A DNA stretch of 64,000 nt from Candidatus Woesearchaeota archaeon (GTDB lineage Archaea > Nanobdellota > Nanobdellia > Woesearchaeales > JACJVV01): positions 434,001 through 498,000 of the forward strand of contig JACJVV010000001.1 of assembly GCA_020637495.1 (NCBI GenBank), read 5' to 3'. Under the pieces are notes generated by a model. The model ran no database searches, was not told where the DNA came from, and worked only from the letters and a program-made list of their open reading frames with translations. The first letter of the stretch is position 1, and each line of letters begins with the position of its first letter. Positions 18,279 through 26,645 of this stretch are shown here, in pieces. Position numbers and translations under genes: made by a program.

Positions 18279-18374
18279 AAATTGTTATGAAGATATGATG
18301 AATATATATTTTTCTATGGTTTTGTTGCTTTTTTGGAGAATTAAAGTGTAAAAAGAAAAAATTAGGTTGATAAT

Positions 18375-19667
18375 CTAAAGATCATCAACTGTCAGTATCT
18401 TTATCCTTGTTGTGCCTGTCTTGACCTTCGATTCCATACCAATTACGTATTGTACTGACGCTTTCTCAGCTATCTGGATCAAAGTAGGGTCTATGCTACT
18501 GTCGAGAACAACTGCAAACACTCCTGAGCCAAGACTCTTGATAGTACTATTTAGTTCTGTGACTGGCACTTTTCCAAGTATCTCTTTCTTCTCATTCAGG
18601 ATGTAAGCCCCGTTTGTGCCAACTAAATCCTCTAGAAGTTTTTTGAACTCTGCTTTATCCTGATCAGTTGTCCTTTCCTTGTTATCTCTTCTGCTATCAG
18701 TGTCTCTTCTTTCAAATTGTCTCTGTTGTGGACGTTGCTGATAGTTCTGCTGAGGCCTATTGAGCTGCTGTTGTGACAGCTGTTTTGCCTTCTTGAATGA
18801 GCTCTCCTGCATCTTATCGCTCTTAGGAGTACTGTCGATCTCAAGCTTGATCTGCTCTGCAGCAATCTTGCCTCTTAGGCTCTTGTGAATCTCTTTCTTT
18901 GTTATCTCCTCAACTTCTTTTCCGTCTGGAGCTTTTGTTACGAAATCAACTTCACATACATTCAATAAAGCTTTGATTATGAGATCTCCACCTCTGTCTC
19001 CATCAGTGAATATGGTGCAAATCTTCTTCTTTGAAAGCTCTATGATAGTATTTGATACCTGTGTCGTACCATTTGTAGAGATTACATTCTTGAATCCCTG
19101 CTTAAGCAGGTTTATTACATCAGCTCTTCCTTCTACTATTATTATCTCATCGCTCTCGTCGATTGAAGGTCCAGCTGGAAGCTTATCAGGGCCGTAATCT
19201 GTAATTTCCATGACTCTGACAGAATTAGCAACCTCATCAGAAAGTTCTTGCGAATCTGGGCTTGTCGCTGAAATCATATTCTTCAGCAACTCTTTTGCCC
19301 TATTTATGACAAATTCACGCTTGCTGATCCTTATATCCTCAATATTTGTTACTTTGATCTTTGCATTGCATGGTCCTATACGTTGGATGATCTCCAAAGA
19401 AGCTGCAATTATTGAAGTCTCTGCCTTATCCAGTGATGAAGGTATGACAATTGTCCCTGAAGTCTTTCCGCCTTTGGTATTCATGTCAACTTCGATCCTA
19501 CCTATCCTTCCTGAACGCTGCAATTCCCTCAATTCAAGGTCTGCACCTAGTAGGCCTTCGGTCTGACCGAAGATTGCTCCAATTACATCTGGTCTATCTA
19601 CAACACCATCAATCTCGATGTTCGAATGAACTATATATTTTGCTGAAACTTGGCTTATTTTGGCCAT
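18375..19667 (-). CDS. dnaG: archaeal DnaG primase-like protein
   Basis: The 430-residue protein matches archaeal DnaG. It opens with an archaeal N-terminal domain (IDGVVDRPDVIGAIFGQTEG). A TOPRIM domain (about 165-250) contains IIVEGRADVINLLKQGFKN and the acidic TIFTDGDRGGD metal site. In archaea this protein is linked to the exosome and RNA degradation and can also synthesise primers. A glutamine/arginine-rich linker (about 290-335) precedes the C-terminal domain, where tandem QQ tracts reduce complexity. A GAGGGG ribosome site precedes the ATG at 19667. Confidence 0.95.
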   Translation of the reverse strand: MAKISQVSAKYIVHSNIEIDGVVDRPDVIGAIFGQTEGLLGADLELRELQRSGRIGRIEVDMNTKGGKTSGTIVIPSSLDKAETSIIAASLEIIQRIGPCNAKIKVTNIEDIRISKREFVINRAKELLKNMISATSPDSQELSDEVANSVRVMEITDYGPDKLPAGPSIDESDEIIIVEGRADVINLLKQGFKNVISTNGTTQVSNTIIELSKKKICTIFTDGDRGGDLIIKALLNVCEVDFVTKAPDGKEVEEITKKEIHKSLRGKIAAEQIKLEIDSTPKSDKMQESSFKKAKQLSQQQLNRPQQNYQQRPQQRQFERRDTDSRRDNKERTTDQDKAEFKKLLEDLVGTNGAYILNEKKEILGKVPVTELNSTIKSLGSGVFAVVLDSSIDPTLIQIAEKASVQYVIGMESKVKTGTTRIKILTVDDL

Positions 19668-19904
19668 AATAATCCCCTCATAGTCTAAAGAACTAGAATT
19701 CTCACACTCAGCTATCTAAAATTATTCTATTTACTTTTACTGGGTTTAAACTGTTTAATTTTACAAAAGACAGCTTTAAACCTCTTTATTTAGTGACTGA
19801 ATGATAAGTGAATTTAATTTTTTTTCCAGTTCTTACTCTTATTTTATTGATCGTAATTTCGAATTTATTTTGTGAAATTACCTGAAATTATGAATGAAAG
19901 TTAT

Positions 19905-20057
19905 GTTGCCCGAAATACTAACTCCCAAGCTCATAGCTTGTCTTTGACGTGCTCCATTGAGTACTCTCGCATCGGGCTGTAATACACAAGAGTGTCTTCA
20001 AAGTCACCGCTAAAGTTCAACTTCAGCTCTGTGAAGGACCCATTTGTATATCTTGAT
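19905..20057 (-). ncRNA. candidate structured non-coding RNA
   Basis: Read leftward, this segment has an outer pairing GCCCGA (about 19970-19975) with TCGGGC (19907-19912), a hairpin CAAGCT-ATG-AGCTTG (near 19925-19940), and short hairpins ACAC-TCTT-GTGT and AAGTT-G-AACTT. It stands out as GC-richer than the AT-rich flanks. A leftward TATA box at 20081-20089 would start transcription near 20057. I could not fit it to tRNA, 5S, SRP or RNase P RNA. An open frame without an ATG crosses part of it, so a peptide fragment is the alternative. Confidence 0.35.
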
Positions 20058-20080
20058 TAGAAATTAGGAAATATCTAAAC

Positions 20081-20089
20081 TTTAAATAT
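20081..20089 (-). promoter_or_regulatory. leftward TATA box upstream of the candidate RNA
   Basis: CATATTTAAA read on the minus strand lies about 25 nt before 20057, where the structured segment begins. No protein start with this spacing leads to a long frame, only a six-codon one, which favours an RNA product. Confidence 0.45.
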
Positions 20090-20164
20090 GTTTTGGTTTT
20101 CATGAATTTTTAACTACTTTTGTGTAGTGATAAATTATATAAATCTGGCATCTTTTGCAAGATC

Positions 20165-20506
20165 ATGACAAATAGCTTATTACCGGGAACACCTAAAAGG
20201 TCGACTCTAGGAGATATATTATTGCGTCATACTGATGCAATAAACAGGGATACTGTAGAAAAGCTTGCATCTGATAACTCTGTCATGCTGATAGAATTCC
20301 CAAATACTGTGACTGAAAATGACCTTCTAAGGTATGCTAAGGTCCTTAATGCGCATAATTTCTACAATGTACATTTTATTGAGTCATCACAGAACAGAGA
20401 AGGTGAGAATCAGCATTATATCCTCTTCTTTAGGGAAGCAATAAGGCCAGATTTATCCATGGATGCATCTGCGATACTGCGTAATTATCCTGGGTTGCGA
20501 CGCTAA
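20165..20506 (+). CDS. hypothetical protein, 113 aa
   Basis: The 113-residue soluble protein has no family I recognise. It starts MTNSLLPGTPKRSTLGDILL and has a central alternating strand/helix pattern (SVMLIEFPNTVTENDL, then NVHFIESSQ). The frame is open to 20120, but a TATA box at 20135-20144 lies 25 nt before the ATG at 20165, so the shorter start is preferred. It sits upstream of the RIO1 gene, which has its own TATA box. Confidence 0.6.
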   Translation: MTNSLLPGTPKRSTLGDILLRHTDAINRDTVEKLASDNSVMLIEFPNTVTENDLLRYAKVLNAHNFYNVHFIESSQNREGENQHYILFFREAIRPDLSMDASAILRNYPGLRR

Positions 20507-20550
20507 GACATTTCTAAAGCTTTAAATACTGCAGATTTTTCCTGCTAAGG

Positions 20551-21258
20551 ATGGCAAAGATAGCTAGAGAGAAGTGGAAGACATACAATAATGTGTTTGA
20601 TCAGTTTACACATCGTAACTTGTTTAAGCTAGCGTCTGAAGGTTTCTTTGAGGATCTGAAGAGTACAGTCGCTCTTGGCAAAGAAGCAAATGTTTTCACA
20701 GCTGCCAAAGAAGATGGAAGTGAAGTGATCGTCAAGATCTATCGTCTAGAAAATTGCAACTTCAACAAGATGTTTGATTATATCAAGCAGGATCCTCGTT
20801 ATGAAGGATTGAACAAAAAAAGAAGAGAGATCATCTTTGCCTGGACACAGCGTGAATTCAGGAATCTACTAAAGGCAAGAGAGGTTATAAGGGTACCAAC
20901 ACCTCTGAAATGCAAGGATAATATAGTGGTGATGGAGCTTATCGGTGATGTTGATCCTGCACCAGAGCTCAAGGATGCTGTCCCAGCTAATCCAAAGAAA
21001 TTCTTTGATGAAGTCATAAAAAACATAAAAAAACTATACAAAGCTGGACTTGTGCATGGAGACTTAAGCCATTTCAATATCTTGAACAATAATGAGCATC
21101 CTGTCTTCATAGATTTCTCGCAGGCGACAACGACAGACAACGCTGAGGCTGAAGATCTATTGAAAAGGGATGTAGGCAATATAGTCAATTTCTTCAACAA
21201 GCGATGTGGAATGAAAGCTGATCCAGAATCCATCATCTCAAAGATACGGAAAAGTTAA
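20551..21258 (+). CDS. rio1: RIO1-type serine/threonine kinase
   Basis: The 235-residue atypical kinase has the RIO fold. The nucleotide loop LGKEANVF is at 42-49, the catalytic lysine K62 in VIVKIYR, the catalytic loop VHGDLSHFNIL near 170 and the metal-binding IDFSQ near 190. RIO1 acts in late maturation of the small ribosomal subunit. A TATA box at 20521-20528 lies 26 nt before the ATG. The Dim2/Pno1-like KH gene follows after 36 bases, a recurrent archaeal pairing consistent with joint action on pre-40S-like particles. Confidence 0.95.
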   Translation: MAKIAREKWKTYNNVFDQFTHRNLFKLASEGFFEDLKSTVALGKEANVFTAAKEDGSEVIVKIYRLENCNFNKMFDYIKQDPRYEGLNKKRREIIFAWTQREFRNLLKAREVIRVPTPLKCKDNIVVMELIGDVDPAPELKDAVPANPKKFFDEVIKNIKKLYKAGLVHGDLSHFNILNNNEHPVFIDFSQATTTDNAEAEDLLKRDVGNIVNFFNKRCGMKADPESIISKIRKS

Positions 21259-21294
21259 AAAGGAAAAGAAAAACAAATCATATGGTAGATAAAA

Positions 21295-21852
21295 ATGGCA
21301 GACTTCATGAACCAAATCAAGATTCCACAGGATAGGATAGCTGTACTCATAGGCAAGGATGGGGAGACAAAGGATGAAGTCGAGAACAGAACAGGATGCA
21401 AGCTAGACATCGATTCTAAAGAAGGCGATGTGAGCATAAATGGCGTGGATCCTCTGATGATGTTCACTTGTGCAGAAATAGTAAAGGCAATAGGAAGAGG
21501 ATTCAATCCTGATATTGCATTACTACTTACTAAGATAGATTATGTTCTTGAGATAATCAGCATCGCTGAATATGCCAAGACACAGAATGACATGATAAGG
21601 ATCAGAGGTCGTGTTATAGGCAAGGAAGGAAAGTCAAGAAAGGTTATTGAGGATCTTCTTGAGGTATATATAGTAGTATATGGCAAGACTGTCAGTGTAA
21701 TCGGTAGAGGCGATAGTGTTGCATTGGCACGACGTGCACTTGAGAATCTTCTAAGCGGAAGCACACATGCAAATGTCTACAAGTGGCTGGAGAAACAACG
21801 TAAATTGTACAAACAGCGAGAGATTGAAGGCGATGATGATCTTAAAGAGTAG
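21295..21852 (+). CDS. KH-domain RNA-binding protein, Dim2/Pno1-like
   Basis: The 185-residue protein contains two KH-type segments: the first with VLIGKDGETKDEVENRTG, the second with RVIGKEGKSRKVIEDLLEV. This two-KH architecture is that of archaeal Dim2/Pno1, which binds the 3' region of 16S rRNA with RIO1 and Nob1. It directly follows RIO1. The C-terminus is basic then acidic (KQREIEGDDDLKE). The last 20 bases overlap the start of the cysteine-rich lipoprotein gene in another frame. Confidence 0.92.
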   Translation: MADFMNQIKIPQDRIAVLIGKDGETKDEVENRTGCKLDIDSKEGDVSINGVDPLMMFTCAEIVKAIGRGFNPDIALLLTKIDYVLEIISIAEYAKTQNDMIRIRGRVIGKEGKSRKVIEDLLEVYIVVYGKTVSVIGRGDSVALARRALENLLSGSTHANVYKWLEKQRKLYKQREIEGDDDLKE

Positions 21853-22519
21853 TTGCTTCTTTGTTGTTCTCTCTTTTTTTGTAATCTTTTTAACATCCTG
21901 CTCTGATAATATTGGAAAAGCAACAGATGGAATCTCATTGAAAGACTCTAGTTCAGATTGTCCTCCGTGCAGATTTGAAGATCCAGATGGACCAAGTGGT
22001 AATTGTGACGGTGTTGATCCAGGAGGACCAAAAGCATGTCCTGATGGAAGTTGCATAGGCGAGAATGATTGTTGTGAGGATTGTGGAGAGAAATGTGAGG
22101 TATGCATAGGTGGTTCTTGCCAGAATCCAGGAGGATTGAGCGTATGTGGAGATTTCTGCTGTGATTCTAGCCAGACCTGCAAATCAACTTTTGGCGTAAA
22201 ATATTGCAAGGATAATTGTCAGAATGGGCAAGTTGAGTGTCAACAGACATGCTGCAATCCTGGCGAGTGCAAGAAGTCTGGTGGATTCATTAAAGTCGGA
22301 TATTGTCTTGATCCTGATTGTCCTCCTGAAGATGTTTGTGCTGGAGTAGATTGTTGTGAAGCTGGTGAAACTTGTGATGAGGTCAAAGGATATCCTGCAT
22401 GCATATCAAATGATTGCCCATCAGGTCAAGAAGTCTGCAGTGGTACATATGGCTCTATCTGTTGTGATGCTGGTACATGCATAGTAAACTCCGGCGGTTA
22501 TCCTTATTGTAATGGATAA
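21833..22519 (+). CDS. secreted cysteine-rich lipoprotein
   Basis: The 228-residue protein has an N-terminal hydrophobic signal (about 6-24) ending in a lipobox-like FLTSC. The mature part is very cysteine-rich, with repeats built on CC pairs such as CCEDCGEKCEVC, FCCDSSQTC, CCNPGEC, CCEAGETC and CCDAGTC spaced about 40 residues apart. This suggests five or six small disulfide knots. I do not recognise the family. The frame extends upstream to 21767 inside the KH gene, but the ATG pair at 21833/21836 gives a normal signal peptide. It overlaps the KH gene by 20 bases, so expression is probably coupled. Confidence 0.72.
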   Translation: MMILKSSCFFVVLSFFVIFLTSCSDNIGKATDGISLKDSSSDCPPCRFEDPDGPSGNCDGVDPGGPKACPDGSCIGENDCCEDCGEKCEVCIGGSCQNPGGLSVCGDFCCDSSQTCKSTFGVKYCKDNCQNGQVECQQTCCNPGECKKSGGFIKVGYCLDPDCPPEDVCAGVDCCEAGETCDEVKGYPACISNDCPSGQEVCSGTYGSICCDAGTCIVNSGGYPYCNG

Positions 22520-22542
22520 TTCTTTAAGATATTTTTATAGAA

Positions 22543-22893
22543 TCAATCTTCTTTTGAAATATATTTTTCTATGAATAGCTTGTCATAGATGAAACCAGCC
22601 TCTTGAACAGTGGTTGTTATACCGATTCTTTCCATATCAGAGATTAAAGCTGCAATGTCATTTGTTGAAGCTTTAGCATTGTATCCAGAAATACCCTTGT
22701 ACTCTTCCCTTAGCTTCTCGATCTTATTATATGCTCTCTCAATCTTTTTAGCTGCTTCTGCAGCGTACATGGTATCTGGAAAAACTACAATATTATCTGT
22801 TTTCGTCTGAGTATTTGTGGCAGCATAAGCTTGAGAACCAGCTAGAAATAATCCAAATGTTGCTGGTATTAGTAGTTTTTTTACTAAGCTCAT
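22543..22893 (-). CDS. small secreted protein, 116 aa
   Basis: The 116-residue protein has a clear signal peptide (MSLVKKLLIPATFGLFLAGS, cleavage likely after QAYA at 24). The mature part is short and helical, with EAAKKIERAYNKIEKLREEY. No family was recognised. A TATA box on the minus strand (22912-22923) lies about 25 nt before the ATG at 22893, so the transcript is leaderless. Confidence 0.65.
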   Translation of the reverse strand: MSLVKKLLIPATFGLFLAGSQAYAATNTQTKTDNIVVFPDTMYAAEAAKKIERAYNKIEKLREEYKGISGYNAKASTNDIAALISDMERIGITTTVQEAGFIYDKLFIEKYISKED

Positions 22894-22940
22894 AGATTAG
22901 CTATATAGTCAGAATATATAAATCTTTCGTTTTGTTGTCA

Positions 22941-23300
22941 TTAAGGAGTGGTTAAATAATAATCTTTTACTTTCTTAATTCCTTTCTCAATTAGGTTTAT
23001 AGGATATTTGCTTAACCCTGCTTGTATTTCTACTAAATACGATAAATAGCCCGCAACCCATGTGTGATAATTGATACCCATCCCTAAAATTTCTGTCTGT
23101 GCATCTTGTGGGATTACATTAGAAACCAAACTTGACACTATCGGATACACTAATCCCATTCTTATGAAAATACTTCCTTGAATTTTAGGAAATTGTGTAA
23201 TGTTTAATGCTGCACGCTGTTGAAAAGTTCCATACAATCTGGCATTTTCTGAATTTATGCAACCTTTCATGTATTCCTTAACTTTTGAATCTATACTCAT
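22941..23300 (-). CDS. hypothetical protein, 119 aa
   Basis: This 119-residue protein has no recognised domain. It has mixed character with a moderately hydrophobic centre (MGLVYPIVSSLVSNVIP) that is too weak for a confident membrane helix. A GGGGTAAT ribosome site stands just before the ATG at 23300. It lies 17 bases downstream of the 202-residue gene and is almost certainly its operon partner, under the divergent promoter shared with the TrmB gene. Confidence 0.6.
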   Translation of the reverse strand: MSIDSKVKEYMKGCINSENARLYGTFQQRAALNITQFPKIQGSIFIRMGLVYPIVSSLVSNVIPQDAQTEILGMGINYHTWVAGYLSYLVEIQAGLSKYPINLIEKGIKKVKDYYLTTP

Positions 23301-23317
23301 CTCTATTACCCCATATT

Positions 23318-23926
23318 TTATATTTTATAGAGTCTATTTCGATTTATGATAGAATATGCATCTAATTCTTCTTTTAATTTAGTGATGTCTATTCCTTCTT
23401 TTACTACTCTTTCTGTTATATCTTCTATTCTGAACTGGTTGAATGCTTCTATTTCTATCATTTCTACTATTTCATCGTGGAGCCCATGAAGTCTCATTAC
23501 TCTTGTATTGCAGTCTATTCCTGTAGTTGGTACAATCTCTTCAATACTATTTACTCCTTTGTATTTTGTAATTAATCTTACACCATTCCCATTACAGCCC
23601 GCGCCTGAGACTAGAATTTTTTCGTCTTCAACAGGTAAAATACTATATACATTAAAATCTAAAGATACTGCATCCATTAAATCTACATCTAAATCAGTCT
23701 TTGTACTTATACGATATTTTAATAAGTGTCCACTACAGCATCTTGTGGTCCCAATTAAAAGTTCACCATAACCGTACTTATTAGTTTCTTTTGAATATGT
23801 CATTGAACCAATGAAATTATCATATTTTGTTGTATTCATTGGTACAATTATTTGTTTTCTTTGATCCCCAACTTTAATTTCTAAAGATTCACTATTTATT
23901 TTCTTTACATTTATTTTTTCATTCAT
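23318..23926 (-). CDS. hypothetical protein, 202 aa
   Basis: The 202-residue soluble protein is not recognised. It has a beta-rich N-terminal part, a cysteine pair in TTRCCSGHLLKY and a GAGCNGNGVRLITKYKG segment. The frame can be read from a GTG at 23935, but GGGGTGAT lies a few bases before the ATG at 23926, so that start is preferred. It heads a two-gene unit facing away from the TrmB gene. Its DNA is AT-richer than neighbouring housekeeping genes, which could mean acquisition from elsewhere. Confidence 0.6.
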   Translation of the reverse strand: MNEKINVKKINSESLEIKVGDQRKQIIVPMNTTKYDNFIGSMTYSKETNKYGYGELLIGTTRCCSGHLLKYRISTKTDLDVDLMDAVSLDFNVYSILPVEDEKILVSGAGCNGNGVRLITKYKGVNSIEEIVPTTGIDCNTRVMRLHGLHDEIVEMIEIEAFNQFRIEDITERVVKEGIDITKLKEELDAYSIINRNRLYKI

Positions 23927-23970
23927 TTGTATCACCCCAATAAATTGTTACTAACTTGGATTTGTTGTTA

Positions 23971-24037
23971 CTATATAAAGATAATTTTCCTATGGTGGGG
24001 AAAGACTAACTATCTCTTTAGGGGGAAAATATATAAA
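23971..24037. promoter_or_regulatory. divergent promoter with TTTCC/GGGGAAA operator candidate
   Basis: A leftward TATA box (CTTTATATAG, 23971-23980) serves the 202-residue gene. A rightward one (AATATATAAA, 24028-24037) lies 27 nt before the TrmB ATG at 24060. Between them are TTTTCC (23985-23990) and GGGGAAA (23997-24003), an inverted pair, plus a second GGGGGAAAA at 24021-24029 next to the rightward box. This is a plausible site for autoregulation by the TrmB protein. Confidence 0.45.
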
Positions 24038-24059
24038 GAATTGAATATAAAATAGCAAT

Positions 24060-24818
24060 ATGGATACAAATGTACTTACTGAACTTGGATTAACTGATGG
24101 TGAGATAAAGGTATATGTTGCTTTATGCAGATTAGGTGAAACAACTTCTGGACCATTAGTAGATGAGTCAGGAGTTAGTGTTTCTAAAGTATATCAAATT
24201 CTAGATAGACTTGCAAAAAAAGGATTAGCTAGTCATATTGTAAAACGTAATACAAAATATTTCAAACCAGCGGATCCAGATAGGCTTAAGGATTATTTGA
24301 GAGAAAAAGAGGAAGAACTAAAGAAAAAAGAAGATGATCTTGATGTTCTTATTCCTCAACTTAAGGATTGGTCTGGCACTGCAATAAATGCAGAGACTGC
24401 TCAAGTTTTTGATGGATTGAGAGGGTTACAAACTGCACGAGAAAGAAGTTTGAAGACTATGAAGAAAGGCGATGAAATGTGGATAATTGGAATTGCTAAA
24501 ACCCCTTATGAGGGCACAATGACTCCTTATTTCAAAGATTTTCATGAGCGTCGATATAAAAAAGGAATCTTTTGTCGATATCTTTACAATGATTATGCAA
24601 AAGATCCTCATGGAAAGTTATCAGCAACTTATCCGTTAAGTGAAGTTAGATATATGAAAAAAGAGTTAGTTACTCATGCTTGGATGGAAATTTATGGTGA
24701 TACTGTTACAATAGGAATAAATAAAGGAAAATCATTTTCAGTAGTTATACAGAATCAGGAAGTTGCAAACTCATTCAAGATTTATGCTCAATTGCTTTGG
24801 AGCATGGCAAAACCCTAG
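24060..24818 (+). CDS. TrmB-family transcriptional regulator
   Basis: The 252-residue protein has an N-terminal winged helix (about 3-70; LGLTDGEIKVYVALCRLGET and VSVSKVYQILDRLAKKGL), a coiled stretch (about 80-100) and a C-terminal PLD-like ligand domain, as in TrmB/TrmBL sugar-responsive regulators. The inducer is unknown. Its neighbours give no sugar transporter, so the target may be the divergent pair of unknown genes. Leaderless start, set by the TATA box at 24028-24037. Confidence 0.88.
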   Translation: MDTNVLTELGLTDGEIKVYVALCRLGETTSGPLVDESGVSVSKVYQILDRLAKKGLASHIVKRNTKYFKPADPDRLKDYLREKEEELKKKEDDLDVLIPQLKDWSGTAINAETAQVFDGLRGLQTARERSLKTMKKGDEMWIIGIAKTPYEGTMTPYFKDFHERRYKKGIFCRYLYNDYAKDPHGKLSATYPLSEVRYMKKELVTHAWMEIYGDTVTIGINKGKSFSVVIQNQEVANSFKIYAQLLWSMAKP

Positions 24819-24863
24819 AATACAAAAATATTTAAATTAAATACAAGCAAATTTTAGATAAAG

Positions 24864-26645
24864 ATGGCGGATGAACAGAAAACATTGGCTGGAAACGCAG
24901 CTAATGAAGCTGGAAAAGAGAGCAAACATAAAGCACACGAGCTAGCAAAATCTCAGAGAGATATTGGTGTTGCTGAATTCTTTGCAAGGAACAGACACCT
25001 TCTAGGTTTTGATAATAAAAGGAAAGCTTTGATGACCACAATCAAAGAAGCAGTTGATAACTCACTTGATGCATGTGAAGAGACAGATGTCCTTCCAGAG
25101 ATAATAGTTGAAGTCATTGATATGGGAAATGAAAGGTTCAAGGTAATTGTAGAGGATAATGGTCCAGGTATAGTCAAGAAGCAGATCCCGAAGATATTTG
25201 CTAAACTTCTTTACGGTTCTAAATTCCATACTTTAAAGCAATCACGAGGACAGCAAGGTATCGGTATTTCAGCATCTGTAATGTATGGGCAGTTGACTAC
25301 CGGAAAGCCTGCAAAGATAAAATCAAAGATAGGGAAGGGACAACCTGCTCATTATTATGAGCTTAAGATTGATACGCAGAAGAATGCACCGCATATACTC
25401 AAGGATGATACAATTGAATGGGAAAAGGATCATGGCACAAGGATAGAGCTTGATCTTGAAGCAAGCTACCAAGGTGGAAGCCAGAGCATTGATGAATATC
25501 TGAAAGAGACAGCAATAGTTAACCCCCATTGCACAATAATCTATACTAATCCTAAAGCAGAACAGATAATATTCCCAAGAGCAACTGAAATTATGCCTGA
25601 TAAGGCTGTCGTGATAAAGCCTCATCCTCATGGTGTTGAGCTAGGTTTTATGATGGACATGCTCAAGACTACAGAAGCAAAGACATTGCAGAGCTTCTTG
25701 ACTACAGAATTCTCAAGAGTCGGTTCAGGGACTGCTAAGACTATATGTTTGAACAGCTCATTGCAACCTAATAATAAACCCTCAGAGATGTCAAGAGAGA
25801 TGGTAGAGCAGCTTATGGAAGGGATCAAGAACACAAAACTCATTGCTCCTCCTACTGATTGCATCCAGCCTATAGGTGCTGAGCATCTAGAAAAAGGATT
25901 GCGAAAGGAGATAAATGCTGAATTCTATTGTTCAACAACAAGACCACCTGCAGTATATCGCGGAAATCCTTTTGTCATAGAGGCTGCTTTTGCATATGGT
26001 GGCAATATGAGTGGTGATGATAGCGCCCGAGTGCTCAGGTTTGCAAACAGAGTACCATTGTTATACCAACAAGGAGCATGTGCAGTATCTAAGTCAATAA
26101 TACAGACTGCATTCAGGAATTATGGCATCAGCCAGAGCAGAGGTGCACTTCCTGTCGGTCCTATAGCAATAGTCGTTCACATAGCTTCTGTATGGGTACC
26201 TTTCACTTCAGAGAGCAAGGAAGCAATAGCACATTATCCTGAAATAATAAAGGAGATCAAGCTTGCATTGCAGGAATGCGGAAGGAAACTTAGCAGCTAT
26301 GTCCATAAGAAGAAACGTGTTGGTGATGAGCTCAAGAAAAGAGGCATCATCGAGAAATTCATACCTCATGTGAGTGAAGCATTGATCGAGCTGCTTGAGT
26401 TGAGCAAGACAGAGAAGGAACTGCTTGACAAGAATCTTGAAATTATACTAGAGAAAAAGCGTGGAAAAGTTGATGACATGTCTTTTGATGAATCAAAGAA
26501 CACTGATTACGATGAGAGCTTTGCAAATCTAGGGTCAAAGAAAGGCAGTAAAGATTATGATGAAGAGACTGATGAAGATTCTGATGAGAATTCTGATTCT
26601 AAAGATGATAAGACTAGTAGCGATGAGGAGGACAGACTAGAATGA
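24864..26645 (+). CDS. top6B: DNA topoisomerase VI subunit B
   Basis: The 593-residue ATPase subunit of the archaeal type IIB topoisomerase has the GHKL motifs KEAVDNSLDACEE (61-73), EDNGPGI (97-103) and SRGQQGIGIS of the ATP lid. The transducer domain with the switch lysine region follows. The C-terminal about 60 residues are an unusually acidic, low-complexity tail (DYDEETDEDSDENSDSKDD). A TATA box near 24827-24838 precedes the ATG. The stop overlaps the start of subunit A (ATGA), so the two are translationally coupled. Confidence 0.96.
   Translation: MADEQKTLAGNAANEAGKESKHKAHELAKSQRDIGVAEFFARNRHLLGFDNKRKALMTTIKEAVDNSLDACEETDVLPEIIVEVIDMGNERFKVIVEDNGPGIVKKQIPKIFAKLLYGSKFHTLKQSRGQQGIGISASVMYGQLTTGKPAKIKSKIGKGQPAHYYELKIDTQKNAPHILKDDTIEWEKDHGTRIELDLEASYQGGSQSIDEYLKETAIVNPHCTIIYTNPKAEQIIFPRATEIMPDKAVVIKPHPHGVELGFMMDMLKTTEAKTLQSFLTTEFSRVGSGTAKTICLNSSLQPNNKPSEMSREMVEQLMEGIKNTKLIAPPTDCIQPIGAEHLEKGLRKEINAEFYCSTTRPPAVYRGNPFVIEAAFAYGGNMSGDDSARVLRFANRVPLLYQQGACAVSKSIIQTAFRNYGISQSRGALPVGPIAIVVHIASVWVPFTSESKEAIAHYPEIIKEIKLALQECGRKLSSYVHKKKRVGDELKKRGIIEKFIPHVSEALIELLELSKTEKELLDKNLEIILEKKRGKVDDMSFDESKNTDYDESFANLGSKKGSKDYDEETDEDSDENSDSKDDKTSSDEEDRLE

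Larger units (their letters stand above)
19668..20164. other. long intergenic region with structured core
   Basis: Nearly 500 bases without a recognised protein gene separate dnaG from the 113-residue gene. The sides are AT-rich. The centre (19905-20057) is visibly GC-richer and full of inverted repeats, and is annotated separately as a candidate RNA. The TATA box for the rightward gene is at 20135-20144. Confidence 0.7.

Noticed and set aside
19930..20040. 37-codon leftward frame ending in MEHVKDKL
   Set aside because: It has no ATG near its start and a stop just upstream; length is within chance expectation, so it is mentioned only as an alternative to the RNA.
19905..20057. 5S rRNA or tRNA in the dnaG intergenic region
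   Set aside because: Short stretches such as GCGAGAGTA and GAGTACT recall 5S rRNA, but helix I and the overall order do not fit, and no T-arm is present for a tRNA.
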